DNA of 19,141 nucleotides, taken from NCBI GenBank assembly GCA_022573485.1, contig JACZTW010000024.1, forward strand, positions 1-19,141, in the 5' to 3' direction. The translations under genes were made by a program, and so were the position numbers. Under the pieces are notes generated by a model. That model was not told the DNA's origin, made no database searches, and was given only the letters and a program-made list of their open reading frames with translations. Within the stretch, counting starts at the first letter, position 1. Every line of letters begins with the position of its first letter. Source of the stretch: Planctomycetota bacterium. Lineage in GTDB: Bacteria > Planctomycetota > Phycisphaerae > UBA1845 > CAIVHJ01. Of the stretch, positions 5,821-14,000 are shown in pieces.

Positions 5821-6714
5821 TCACGGCGCCAAGGCGGTCTGGTACTCGATCGCCGCCGCGCCATTCACCGAAACGAGCACGATGCCAGTGGTCGGCGTCT
5901 GCGACGTGAACGTCACTTCCAATACTGTCGAATCCGGGCCGAAGATGAGATCTTCGTTCGGCAGGGTCACCGTGGCCACGCCCGATTCCGGAATGAAGTT
6001 ACCGTTGCCCTGTCCGTCAATGACGATCTCGACCAGTTCGAGTTGGTAGACATCACCGTCGGGCTCTTCGCCGATCCCGGTCCCCGACATCGTGACCACG
6101 CCGGTCGTCGTGTCCAGCGACCACTGCACGCTCTCCAGCGTGACCGAGCCGCCCGACGACAAGCTCAAATCCATGTCACCCGTAAAACCGACGCTGCCGT
6201 CTTCTTTCACGAAGGCCAGTTCAATCTCGCCATCAATCGTATCGCCGCCGACGGAGAATGAGTCGAGTGTCAGGTTGATGCTGAACGGCCCAATCGTCAC
6301 CGTCCCACCGATCGAACCGCTCACCGTCACATCCGGATACAACACCGGCGTGCAACCTTCGCCAAAATCAATCACCACCGTGGCCTGTTGTGAGTCGGCG
6401 TCAATCCCGGTTTCGAACGTGGGGCAATCGCTGAACTGCTGAATGGTGATTCTGGCGTTGGTTTCTTCCGTCTGGCGTGCATAGGAAGTGGCCGAACTCG
6501 TGGCGCCGCTGGTCTCTGTTTGGCGAGCGGCACTCTCTACCGCCTCAGCCTCCTCCGTAGTGAGTTCTCGCGAGACGCCGGAATCCCCGTTGTCATTTTG
6601 ATTCTCGGCGCCGTTGAGGTTTTGATTGGCCTGATCGTTGCTGTTCGGACTACACGCGGGCATCATTACGCCCCCGGCCAAAGCGATCGACAGACAAAGC
6701 GCTCTTAACTGCAT
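5821..6714 (-). CDS. exported lipoprotein with Asn-rich linker, unknown function
   Basis: The 297-aa product starts at ATG 6714-6712, with AAGGAG (complement of 6721-6726) 6 bases away. A signal peptide (MQLRALCLSIALAGGV) ends in the lipobox MMPAC with C21 as lipid site. Next comes a low-complexity Asn/Asp/Gln linker (NSNDQANQNLNGAENQNDNG), typical of planctomycetal surface lipoproteins, then a Glu/Ala/Thr-rich helical part (about residues 48-90). Residues about 90-297 are beta-rich with repeated Thr/Ser/Gly strands (SGSIGGTVTIGPFSIN, then GDMDLSLSSGGSV). Only two cysteines follow C21 (in SDCPTF and EGCTPV); they could pair. No enzyme motif is visible; a structural or adhesive role is a guess. 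The gene converges on the HDOD gene with only 6 bp between stops, so there is no room for a separate terminator. Confidence 0.8.
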   Translation of the reverse strand: MQLRALCLSIALAGGVMMPACSPNSNDQANQNLNGAENQNDNGDSGVSRELTTEEAEAVESAARQTETSGATSSATSYARQTEETNARITIQQFSDCPTFETGIDADSQQATVVIDFGEGCTPVLYPDVTVSGSIGGTVTIGPFSINLTLDSFSVGGDTIDGEIELAFVKEDGSVGFTGDMDLSLSSGGSVTLESVQWSLDTTTGVVTMSGTGIGEEPDGDVYQLELVEIVIDGQGNGNFIPESGVATVTLPNEDLIFGPDSTVLEVTFTSQTPTTGIVLVSVNGAAAIEYQTALAP

Positions 6715-6965
6715 GTGTTTCTCCTTCGTGGTTTATGGTCCCGGGTCCGATTCTGCCCATCGCACAGCGTCGCCCCGCGGAGGTGGCGGGCAACGACTAT
6801 TCATCGGAGGCAGACCGAGGCAGGGTCTAACAAAAAATGGATAGAGGCCGCGCCTGCGCTGAGTACGCCGAGAAGGCGGCAGACACGAGCCTTCAGCCGC
6901 CGCCCAGCCGGGTCTATTTTCTGGCTAACTTCTTGCTGATTAACCGATTAGACTGAGCAACCACC

Positions 6966-7880
6966 ATGGGCGCATACGTTGAATTACTCCGAATCCGACA
7001 GTGGATAAAGAACGTGGCCGTGCTGGCGGTGCTGCCGTTCGGCTGGCTCGAGTACGGATTCGCGTGCAGCGCAGCCATGGCGCTCGCCTTCGGCGCCTTT
7101 TGTGTGGCATCCAGCGCCGTCTACTCGTTCAACGACGTCCTCGACCGTCGGGAGGATTTGCTCCATCCCGGCAAACGGAACCGCCCGGTCGCGCGCGGGG
7201 CAGTGCCGCCTTCCGCAGCGATCCTGTTCGCAGCCGTGCTCGCAGCCGGCGCGATCGCACTCAGCTTTCTCATTCCGGATCGCCGGTTCGTCGCCTGTGT
7301 CGGTGGCTATCTGCTGTTGATGCTCGCGTATTCTCTGTTCCTCAAGCACGAGCCGATCCTGGATGTCATCATCATCGCCTGCGGGTTCGTCCTTCGTACC
7401 ATAGCGGGAGCGATCGCCATCAATGTCTATATTTCACCGTGGCTGGTCGTGTGTACATTCACGTTGTGCCTGTTCCTGGGATTCGGCAAACGCCGGAGCG
7501 AAATCTATGCCCTCAATAACGCCGATGTGGCAGCACAACATCGCAAGACGCTGACACGATACAGTGCCGATCTGCTCAATCAATTGTTGAGCACGTCCGC
7601 GGGCGTCGCGCTGGTCACATTCATGCTCTACATCATGGGTACGGAGACGCTGCCGGGCCAAACGGTCGTATTCGACAAGAGACCGCTGCTCTACACGTTT
7701 CCGTTGGTAGCCTACGGGCTTTTCCGTTACGCCATGCTGATTGAATCCGGCGAAGTCACCGGCCCGACCGACATCATCCTCAAGGACCGCATTTTGTTGG
7801 TCGTTGTAGTATTATGGATGGCCACGAGCGCCGCCATTGTGCTGCGCGATCCAATTAAGACCATTTTGTTTGGGAACTAG
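6966..7880 (+). CDS. UbiA-family phosphoribosyl-polyprenyl synthase-like protein
   Basis: The 304-aa multi-pass membrane protein has about eight predicted helices. The first conserved loop is NDVLDRREDLLHPGKRNRP (residues 56-74), with N56, D57, D60 and D64 in the NDxxDxxxD metal-diphosphate motif, followed by ARG. The HPxKRxRP signature is typical of decaprenyl-phosphate phosphoribosyltransferases (DPPR synthases, as in mycobacterial arabinan synthesis) among UbiA enzymes. The second loop holds LGFGKRRSEI (171-180). By family, the likely reaction joins PRPP to a polyprenyl phosphate; this is inferred, and another prenyl transfer is possible. The length fits the family. No strong ribosome-binding site precedes ATG 6966. 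The DUF362 gene starts 2 bp after its stop, so the two are almost surely cotranscribed. No DprE1/DprE2-like epimerase gene is in the window. Confidence 0.88.
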   Translation: MGAYVELLRIRQWIKNVAVLAVLPFGWLEYGFACSAAMALAFGAFCVASSAVYSFNDVLDRREDLLHPGKRNRPVARGAVPPSAAILFAAVLAAGAIALSFLIPDRRFVACVGGYLLLMLAYSLFLKHEPILDVIIIACGFVLRTIAGAIAINVYISPWLVVCTFTLCLFLGFGKRRSEIYALNNADVAAQHRKTLTRYSADLLNQLLSTSAGVALVTFMLYIMGTETLPGQTVVFDKRPLLYTFPLVAYGLFRYAMLIESGEVTGPTDIILKDRILLVVVVLWMATSAAIVLRDPIKTILFGN

Positions 7881-7882
7881 AT

Positions 7883-9166
7883 ATGTCCACGGTCGCCATC
7901 ATCAAGACATCGCCGAAAACCGTCCTGGAAGACTACCATCGGCTGATGAATTTGGCCGGCTATCAGGATGTGATCGCCGCCGATGCGGACACCGCGCTGA
8001 AGATCAACATCAGTTGGCACTTCTTCTACCCCGCTGCTTCGACGACGCCCTGGCAACTCGACGGCGTGATCCGTGCCATGCTCAAGGACGGCTACAAGAA
8101 GGATCTCATGCACGCCTGCCACAACCGCACCGTGGTCATTGATGCGTACCTGGGCGAGCGTGAGAACAAACACATCAACGTCGTGCAGGCCCACAATCTT
8201 CGGAATGTGCATTTGTATGAAGACGGATCAGAGTGGATTCATATTCGCGATGCCGTGGGTGATCTGGCCGACGATTTCCTATGCCTCAATGACGTGTACC
8301 CGAACGGTTTCTCGATTCCGCGCCGCTTCATTGGTGAGAATATCATTCACTTTCCCACGGTCAAGACGCACGTGTTCACAACGACGACGGGGGCAATGAA
8401 GAACGCGTTTGGCGGCCTGCTCAACGAACACCGCCACTGGACGCACCCGGTCATCCACGAAACGCTGGTTGATTTGCTCATGATCCAACAGAAAATCCAC
8501 CGCGGCGTGTTCGCTGTGATGGATGGCACGTTCGCCGGCGACGGTCCGGGGCCGCGATGCATGATCCCGTATGTCAAGAATGTCCTGCTGGCCTCCGCCG
8601 ACCAAGTGGCCATCGACGCCGTGGCGGCGAAACTCATGGGCTTCGACCCGCTGCAAGACTGCAAGTTCATCCGCCTGGCCCACGAGCGCGGCCTGGGCTG
8701 TGGCGATGTTCGAGAGATCGAGTACGTCGGTGACGCCGAATTCGCGGAGATCAACTGGCACTTCGAGGGGCCTTTCAAGCAAATGACCTTCGCCGCGCGC
8801 ATGCAACACAAGATCTATTGGGGCAAGCTCAAGACGCTGATGGAATGGTCGCTCAAGACTTGGCTGGCGCCGTGGGCGTACATCGCCAGCGTTGTATATC
8901 ACGACTTGTTTTGGTATCCCTTCCACGGCAAGGGCAGGGTGGACAACGTCTTCCGGAGCGACTGGGGCCGGCTGTTCCACAACTGGGAGCGCCTGACCCC
9001 CGACGACCGCGGCTTCCGCGATGTGGGTGCCCAGCCGCCAGGCGTGGTCCGCAGCGTGGCCAGTTTGCTGGGGACCGGGCTGAAGGTGCTGTGGACCTGC
9101 ATCCGGGAGGCTCCTGAGTTCGCCACGCGTCGCCGCCGCAAGGCCTTGCCCCGAACGCCCGTATGA
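7883..9166 (+). CDS. DUF362 domain protein
   Basis: The 427-aa product starts at ATG 7883, two bases after the stop of the UbiA-type gene, which implies translational coupling. DUF362 features are FPTVKTHVFTTTTGAMKN (residues 157-174, with K161, H163 and K173), GGLLNEHRHWTHP, DGTFAGDGPGPR (214-225) and SADQVAIDAVAAKLMGFDP (238-256). Many DUF362 proteins carry ferredoxin-type CxxCxxC clusters; none is seen here, and the cysteines are scattered. Residues 325-347 are aromatic and hydrophobic (WLAPWAYIASVVYHDLFWYPF) and could be a membrane-associated helix. The C-terminus is Arg-rich. The biochemical activity of DUF362 is not established in general. The pairing with a lipid-linked sugar-phosphate type enzyme suggests a role on the same membrane substrate, as inference only. 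Confidence 0.85.
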   Translation: MSTVAIIKTSPKTVLEDYHRLMNLAGYQDVIAADADTALKINISWHFFYPAASTTPWQLDGVIRAMLKDGYKKDLMHACHNRTVVIDAYLGERENKHINVVQAHNLRNVHLYEDGSEWIHIRDAVGDLADDFLCLNDVYPNGFSIPRRFIGENIIHFPTVKTHVFTTTTGAMKNAFGGLLNEHRHWTHPVIHETLVDLLMIQQKIHRGVFAVMDGTFAGDGPGPRCMIPYVKNVLLASADQVAIDAVAAKLMGFDPLQDCKFIRLAHERGLGCGDVREIEYVGDAEFAEINWHFEGPFKQMTFAARMQHKIYWGKLKTLMEWSLKTWLAPWAYIASVVYHDLFWYPFHGKGRVDNVFRSDWGRLFHNWERLTPDDRGFRDVGAQPPGVVRSVASLLGTGLKVLWTCIREAPEFATRRRRKALPRTPV

Positions 9167-9250
9167 CGAGTATCGCCGGGGGCCACGAAGCCGGTTCCAT
9201 CCTCCAGATGGGCGCGGCGCGAGAATCGAACGAGCCCGTCTGGGAGGGAC

Positions 9251-9279
9251 TTTTCAAACGGCGGGAGAGATTGTATATT
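9251..9279 (+). promoter_or_regulatory. probable promoter of tRNA-Gly
   Basis: TTTTCA (9251-9256) and TATATT (9274-9279) are spaced by 17 bases, matching 4/6 and 5/6 of the sigma70 consensus. The expected start near 9286 lies a few bases before the tRNA 5' end at 9292. The stretch 9167-9250 is otherwise empty. Confidence 0.5.
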
Positions 9280-9291
9280 CTTGATTGTCCT

Positions 9292-9363
9292 GCGGGTGTA
9301 GCTCAGTGGTAGAGCGTCACGTTGCCAACGTGGATGTCGTCGGTTCAAGTCCGATCACCCGCT
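9292..9363 (+). tRNA. tRNA-Gly (anticodon GCC)
   Basis: A full cloverleaf is readable in 72 nt. The acceptor is GCGGGTG with CACCCGC. The D arm is GCTC...GAGC. The anticodon arm TCACG and CGTGG closes the loop TTGCCAA, with GCC at 9324-9326. The T arm is GTCGG, TTCAAGT, CCGAT. The discriminator is T9363, and CCA is not encoded. GCC reads the GGC and GGT glycine codons, which are frequent in this high-GC genome and dominate the Gly tail of the nearby RRM gene. It is a single tRNA unit with its own promoter and terminator. Confidence 0.97.
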
Positions 9364-9379
9364 TTGCTGAATTGTGGTG

Positions 9380-9413
9380 AACGGATGCGCAACTCTGTAC
9401 ATCCGTTTCTTCT
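9380..9413 (+). terminator. intrinsic terminator after tRNA-Gly
   Basis: Arms AACGGATG (9380-9387) and CATCCGTT (9400-9407) with a 12-base loop, followed at once by a pyrimidine run (TTTCTTCTT). It ends 50 bases after the tRNA. Confidence 0.65.
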
Positions 9414-9737
9414 TGCGCTGAGATTCCACGGCTTATGACATCTTCCCACGATTCAGCATCACTGCACCGAGCTGCGTCATCTTGCACGGTCGGGCAGCAT
9501 GGCCGCTGCGCGTTCTCTGCGCGCCGGTCGTCAATGCAGACCGGCGTGTCATTGATACCCATGGCAAGGGCAGCCTCGGAATCGCGAATCGGAGCCGATG
9601 GGATCGGCAAATGGGAAATCTCAGCAAAAATTCAACGGACGCATCGACAAAGGGCTCGTTATGAGCTCAAATTTGGTGATCCTTTGACGCGATATGAATA
9701 AATCTGAAGGGAATGCTGTACCTGAGCCTCGTCCATG
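9414..9737. other. gene-free stretch between tRNA terminator and RRM promoter
   Basis: Frames exist on both strands, the longest plus-strand one at 9435-9701. None has a ribosome-binding site, recognisable domain or normal composition, and the minus-strand ones run antisense into the tRNA. No copy of the tRNA 3' end that could mark an attachment site was seen. I see nothing convincing here. Confidence 0.5.
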
Positions 9738-9743
9738 TATAAT
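9738..9743 (+). promoter_or_regulatory. putative -10 box of the RRM gene
   Basis: A perfect TATAAT, but the -35 region (about 9715-9720) is a poor match, so the promoter would need an activator or alternative contacts. If it is used, the RRM transcript has a leader of roughly 165 nt, unusually long for a 100-aa gene and consistent with control by RNA structure. Confidence 0.4.
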
Positions 9744-9853
9744 GCTCCCGGCTGGAATGTTGAGTCAGGCCAGGACGTGGCGTTTGTCTAACCGCAATTA
9801 CCGCATCTCACCGCTTGATCGCCTTTCTACCTTCCTGACCCGAATTTGAGGTC

Positions 9854-9890
9854 ACTTTCTTTTGATCCTGAAAGTCAAGTAATGGATCAA
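9854..9890 (+). promoter_or_regulatory. candidate H-type pseudoknot in the RRM gene leader
   Basis: Two interleaved stems: ACTTTC (9854-9859) with GAAAGT (9870-9875), and TTGATCC (9862-9868) with GGATCAA (9884-9890). Both are perfect. The connecting loops are 2, 1 and 8 bases, which suits a classical H-type pseudoknot. It ends 13 bases before the AAGGAG ribosome-binding site (9904-9909) of the RNA-binding protein gene. Either a pseudoknot or two mutually exclusive hairpins could control access to that site. This is inferred from base pairing only. Confidence 0.5.
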
Positions 9891-9916
9891 GCACACCATC
9901 GACAAGGAGAAAAGCG

Positions 9917-10219
9917 ATGGGCAAAAAGTTGTATGTTGGGAACCTGAGTTACGAAGTCGGCACCTCCGATCTGGAGACACTATTCGCCCCGCACGGCACG
10001 GTCGAGAGCGCACAGGTCATCGAAGACCGCTCGACAGGCCAGAGCAAGGGATTCGGATTTGTGGAGATGAGCAGCGACGCAGAAGCACAAGCCGCGATCA
10101 GTGCTCTGGACGGGCAAGATAACGGTGGCCGTGCGCTCAAGGTCAACGAAGCCAAGCCCCGCGAGCCACGATCGGGCGGCGGCGGCGGCGGCGGCGGCGG
10201 CGGCTACGGCAGGAATTAG
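9917..10219 (+). CDS. Gly-tailed RRM RNA-binding protein
   Basis: The 100-aa product has AAGGAG at 9904-9909 and a 7-base spacer. A single RNA-recognition motif fills residues 4-80. RNP2 is LYVGNL (5-10). RNP1 is KGFGFVEM (44-51), where the aromatic residues expected to stack on RNA are Y6, F46 and F48. The tail is ten glycines then YGRN, encoded by ten GGC codons. The size and layout match the short bacterial RRM proteins best known from cyanobacteria (Rbp family), several of which are cold-induced. The role is probably single-stranded RNA binding or chaperoning in the cytoplasm. A long leader with a possible pseudoknot precedes it, and a strong hairpin follows. The small basic protein gene 80 bp downstream may be cotranscribed by read-through. 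Confidence 0.93.
   Translation: MGKKLYVGNLSYEVGTSDLETLFAPHGTVESAQVIEDRSTGQSKGFGFVEMSSDAEAQAAISALDGQDNGGRALKVNEAKPREPRSGGGGGGGGGGYGRN
10175..10204 (+). repeat. (GGC)10 trinucleotide run
   Basis: Ten perfect GGC units in frame, coding for the Gly tail of the RRM protein. Pure trinucleotide runs slip easily, so tail length may vary between strains without breaking the frame. Confidence 0.9.
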
Positions 10220-10228
10220 TCTTGACAC

Positions 10229-10283
10229 AAAAACCACGGGAGGAGGACTGACTGGGACAGTCCTCTTCTCGTCTTCAGTTTTT
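10229..10283 (+). terminator. strong stem-loop terminator after the RRM gene
   Basis: A 15-bp stem pairs 10236-10250 with 10258-10272 around a 7-base loop, including two G-T wobble pairs. After a small internal bulge the flanking AAAAAC (10229-10234) pairs with GTTTTT (10278-10283). The A-tract, stem and T-tract are typical of an intrinsic terminator that could work on both strands. Leakage would still allow expression of the gene at 10300. Confidence 0.75.
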
Positions 10284-10299
10284 CAAAATCGGAGTATCT

Positions 10300-10509
10300 A
10301 TGGCAAAAAGAAATCGACCGTCCGTCTTGAAGCGGCAACGCGAAGCCGACAAGCGCCAGCGACAAACCGGGAAGGCCGCACGGGCCGCACTCAAGCGCGA
10401 GCGCCGCTTGGAAAAAAAGAGCGAGGAATCGGAAGCTACCCCGAGTGAAGATACGCCGGAGATTCCGGAGCCTCTGAATCTCTCGGCGGAGTCAACCCAA
10501 CGTCCCTAA
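10300..10509 (+). CDS. small highly basic protein
   Basis: The 69-aa product starts at ATG 10300, with GGAG at 10291-10294. Residues 1-40 are packed with Lys and Arg (MAKRNRPSVLKRQREADKRQ, then RAALKRERRLEKK) and are probably one long helix. Residues 41-69 are acidic and proline-rich. Short proteins with an AKRxRxSxxKRQRE start occur in several bacterial groups with no known role; this is from memory, not a search. A nucleic-acid contact is suggested by charge and by the RRM gene upstream. Its stop overlaps the end of a minus-strand gene remnant by three bases. Confidence 0.75.
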   Translation: MAKRNRPSVLKRQREADKRQRQTGKAARAALKRERRLEKKSEESEATPSEDTPEIPEPLNLSAESTQRP

Positions 10510-10864
10510 CGATGCGTCAGCGCGGAGTCCTGGATCGACTTGAACCTGAAGTCGATTAGTGCAGCGTTCGTGGTGTCATTGCAATTGGTTTCCATGAACT
10601 GGATCGTGACGCCCCCGTAAACGCCGCTGGCGCCTCCGATGGCACGCTCCGGCGCGTCGCTATCGCGAAACCCGTCGCCCCGCAGCAATCCCAGGCTGTC
10701 GCCAAAGAGGTCGGCGAGCGCGAGACCTTGGTCGCCGTTTGGCTCAACGCCGTCATCGGGATCGGGTCGTCCAGCGTACCGAAGTGAGCCAGATCACCCA
10801 GCCAATGAGCGCGATCCTCAAGACCATCCGCAATCTGATCGAGATCATTCCCGGCCCGAGTCAT
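10506..10864 (-). pseudogene. possible frameshifted gene remnant
   Basis: On the minus strand one frame is open from 10793 to a TAG at 10508-10506 without a start codon near its beginning. It has a strong G/C bias at third positions (about 80% by eye over the last 59 codons) and sensible composition (GVYGGVTIQFMETNCNDT). Upstream, a second frame starting at 10864 has similar composition (HWLGDLAHFGTLDDP). Joining the two with one shift near 10745-10760 would give about 118 residues. I recognise no family. The alternative is chance open frames in a 430-bp spacer. An 8-bp inverted repeat lies at 10534-10556. Confidence 0.33.
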
Positions 10865-10936
10865 ACTCGCGGCGGATTTACACTAAAATCGCTCGAAACC
10901 GGCTGCTGGACCACCCCAAAACGCCTACGTAACCAC

Positions 10937-10965
10937 TTGGAATGAGAACGGACAACCTCTATAAT
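10937..10965 (+). promoter_or_regulatory. sigma70-type promoter of the subtilase gene
   Basis: TTGGAA (10937-10942) and a perfect TATAAT (10960-10965) are exactly 17 bases apart. Transcription would start near 10972, leaving a leader of about 126 nt before ATG 11098. The in-frame ATG at 10942 overlaps the -35 box and cannot be the start if this promoter is used. Confidence 0.65.
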
Positions 10966-11097
10966 AACAATTGGACTGTCTTAGGTTCGTTTGTTCTTCA
11001 AAGCACCCTAGCCGCAACGGCCGGAAGGTTAGGGGATGTCAATTCAAGATCCAACACACGCCCGATTCCAAATCCAATCCAGCACGAGGAGATCACC

Positions 11098-14000
11098 ATG
11101 CTCCATTGCCCGCTTAACCCGAGACGCGGAATTGAAAGACTCAGTTACGGGTGGGTTGTCGCAGCGCTCGCCATCGCAGCGACGACAGGATCGCAGGCGC
11201 CGGCCCAGCCGGTGGCACAGGGGCAGCGCGGTGGCGAGGCCCTAAGCAGGGGTGAAAGGGCCTCGCTGACCAAGATCAGCAGCGTGATACTGTGGCACCG
11301 CGACCTCAAGGTTCGCCCCGAAGGCACGTCCGGCGAAGAGCACAGGCAGATGCTGCTCAAACGCGGTTTGAATCCGGAAAGCCTCGAAGCCGAGAAGTGT
11401 GCCCTGTACTTGGGGCGGAAGCTTACCGACGGAGAGATTGCCGACCTAGCGACAAAAGGAATCAGCGTCAATCGTTCCGTCTGGATTCCTCCGGTTCCCG
11501 GCTCGCATCCTTTTGGCTATTACCTGGCCACCGTGCGCTATGACAGCCTGCAGCACGTGCAAAATGATCCTCGCATGCTGCGCCTGATGTCCGTCGAATC
11601 ATTGACACATCCGCTTACGGACGTCGCCGGCGTGATGACCAACGTAGATGACGTTCACGACGGGGTGGGTTTCACAGCACGCGACGGAACCGGAATCAAC
11701 CTGGCCATCGCCGACAGCGGTCTGGACACCACGCACTCGGATATCCCCACGCCCGTCGAAGCCTATGACATGACGGATGGCACGGATACCTCGTCGTGGG
11801 GAACGGACGTCAGCAACACTGTTATCGACCACGGAACCCACGTTACCGGGATTGCCGTGGGCAGCGGTTCCCTTTCGAGCGGCCGCTACGTGGGTGCGGC
11901 CCCGGGCGCGTCTCTCTATTTTTATAAGATCGGCCAGGATCCCCCCGAAAAGCCGGACGACCCCGATCTTCGCGGCAGGGCTCTAGATGAGGATGTGATC
12001 GAGGCCATCAACCGTGCGGCGACTGTCGGTTGCGACGTCTTCTCAATCAGCTACGGCGGCGTCAGCGAATTCATGGACGGCGATGGCCCCATCTGCCAGG
12101 CCGTAGATTCAGCCGTGGTCAATGACGGCATGGCCTTCTTCTCTTCCGCGGGCAACAGCGCCAGTGCGTCAAGGCATTATTCCATCAAGCTCCCGGCGAC
12201 CTGTACGCCGTGCAGCACGGTGGACATCGATTACACGGTTCGATACTTCGGAACTGTGGGGCAGGGAGATCCGGCGGTGTATGACGGCATTGAAGTTCTC
12301 AGAGTGATCTGGGTGGACAATGACACCACCGACGGCAACATGACGATGACCTGCCTGAACTGCGGCGCCGGCGAGTCGCTGACCGAGGTCGCCTACGACG
12401 CCAGTTCGCGCGGCACCGAACGCAAGAACTTCGAGCTGCATGTGAAAGTTCCATCACTCAACACGGTCACGTATCAGTTGCGACTGACAAATACTGCATC
12501 GTGCGGCGCAGAACCCCTGGTGCACGTCTATGCTATCGGAAACAGCGTAAAAAAAGTACTGAGATGGTTCGAAGATCCGGACCCGTATTATACAGTGGGC
12601 ACGCCGGCACTTTGCGACCAGGCAATCGCCGTGGGAGCCTGGACGCAGCGCAAACGATGGATCGACTTCCAGGACGATTGCCGCATCAATCGCGACCACG
12701 TCGTTGACAAATTGGCTCCTTTCAGCAGCTTGGGTCCGCGCATCGACGGCATGCAGAAGCCGGACATCGCCGCGCCGGGCGCCTCGACGATTTCAGCGCG
12801 GGACGGTACCTATTCCATCGACGCTGATAAAACGATCGACGACGACGGCGTCAATGACGGCAACGGTCCGGCTCATTATTATCTGAAATTCGGTACGAGC
12901 ATGGCGTGTCCATTTGCAGCCGGGGCGGCGGTGTTGCTGCTGGAAGAGGAGCCCTCGCTGACGCCGAGCCAGCTCAGGACGGCGCTGACCTCAACTGCTT
13001 CATTGGGTGATTCCCCGAACATCCGCGCGGGATCAGGTTTGCTGGACCTGTTGGCCGCTTTCAATCGCAACAACCAAAGTGTCATCTATATCGACGCGAG
13101 TGCCTCCGGCATGAACAACGGCTCCAGTTGGACCCATGCGTTCACGAGTCTGCGGAGCGCCCTAAACGCCGCCTCAGCCGGTGATGAGATTTGGGTCGCC
13201 GCCGCCACCTACCGGCCGACGAGTCCGGGCGGTGACCGTACGATCAGCTTTGATCTAAAAGACGGCGTCGAAGTGTACGGTGGGTTCGCCGGAAACGAGA
13301 CGGAACGGGATGAGCGCGATCCGGCCGCAAACGTCACGGTTTTGAGCGGTGACCTCAACGGTGACGACGGCACGAGCGGCAACGCGGAGAACAGTTATCA
13401 CGTCGTCAACGCCACATCGACGGACGGATCTGCCATCCTCGACGGCTTCACCATCACCGCCGGAAACGCCAATGGCAGCGACACCGGCACTACGCATGAG
13501 ACACGTGGGGGCGGCGTGTATATGGATCCCGGCAGTCCGACGTTACGCAATTGCCTGCTGGCTGGAAATGAGGCCCATAATGAAGCCGGCTGTTGCGCGA
13601 GTGGAAACGGCGGGGGTCTGGCTGCCATGAACTCCAGCTCACCGACGCTCATCGATTGCCGGTTCGTCGGAAACTTCGCGGAGAGCACAGCCGGCGGCAT
13701 GTGGGCTTATAACGGCTCTACACCGACGCTGGTCGATTGCGACTTCATCGCGAATACTGCATTGATCGGTGGAGGGATCGCGTTCGTTTCGAGCAGCGGT
13801 GGCGACGTCACCGGCTGTAAGTTTATCGGCAATTCGCAGACGGGCAACGGCGCGGACGGCGGAGCCATGAAGAACTGGTTAGGCGGCAGCAATCCGACCG
13901 TCATGAACAGTTTGTTCGTGGGCAACCACGCCAAGACCAACGGGGCAGCGATCTCCAATCAGAGCGGCTCGCCCACACTGATGAACTGCACGATTGCCGA

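Noticed and set aside
9317..9610. 97-codon minus-strand frame ending in VIGLEPTTSTLAT
   Set aside because: The C-terminal part is the antisense translation of the tRNA-Gly gene, a well-known source of false protein predictions. There is no ribosome-binding site.
9435..9701. 88-codon plus-strand frame after the tRNA
   Set aside because: No ribosome-binding site, low-complexity Ser/Arg/Ala composition and no recognisable domain.
10534..10556. 8-bp perfect inverted repeat as terminator of the small basic gene
   Set aside because: No T-run follows on either strand, and it lies inside likely former coding sequence on the minus strand.
10942..11097. N-terminal extension of the subtilase to 1,872 aa
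   Set aside because: The upstream ATG overlaps the -35 box of a good promoter, while ATG 11098 has GAGGAG and begins a signal peptide.
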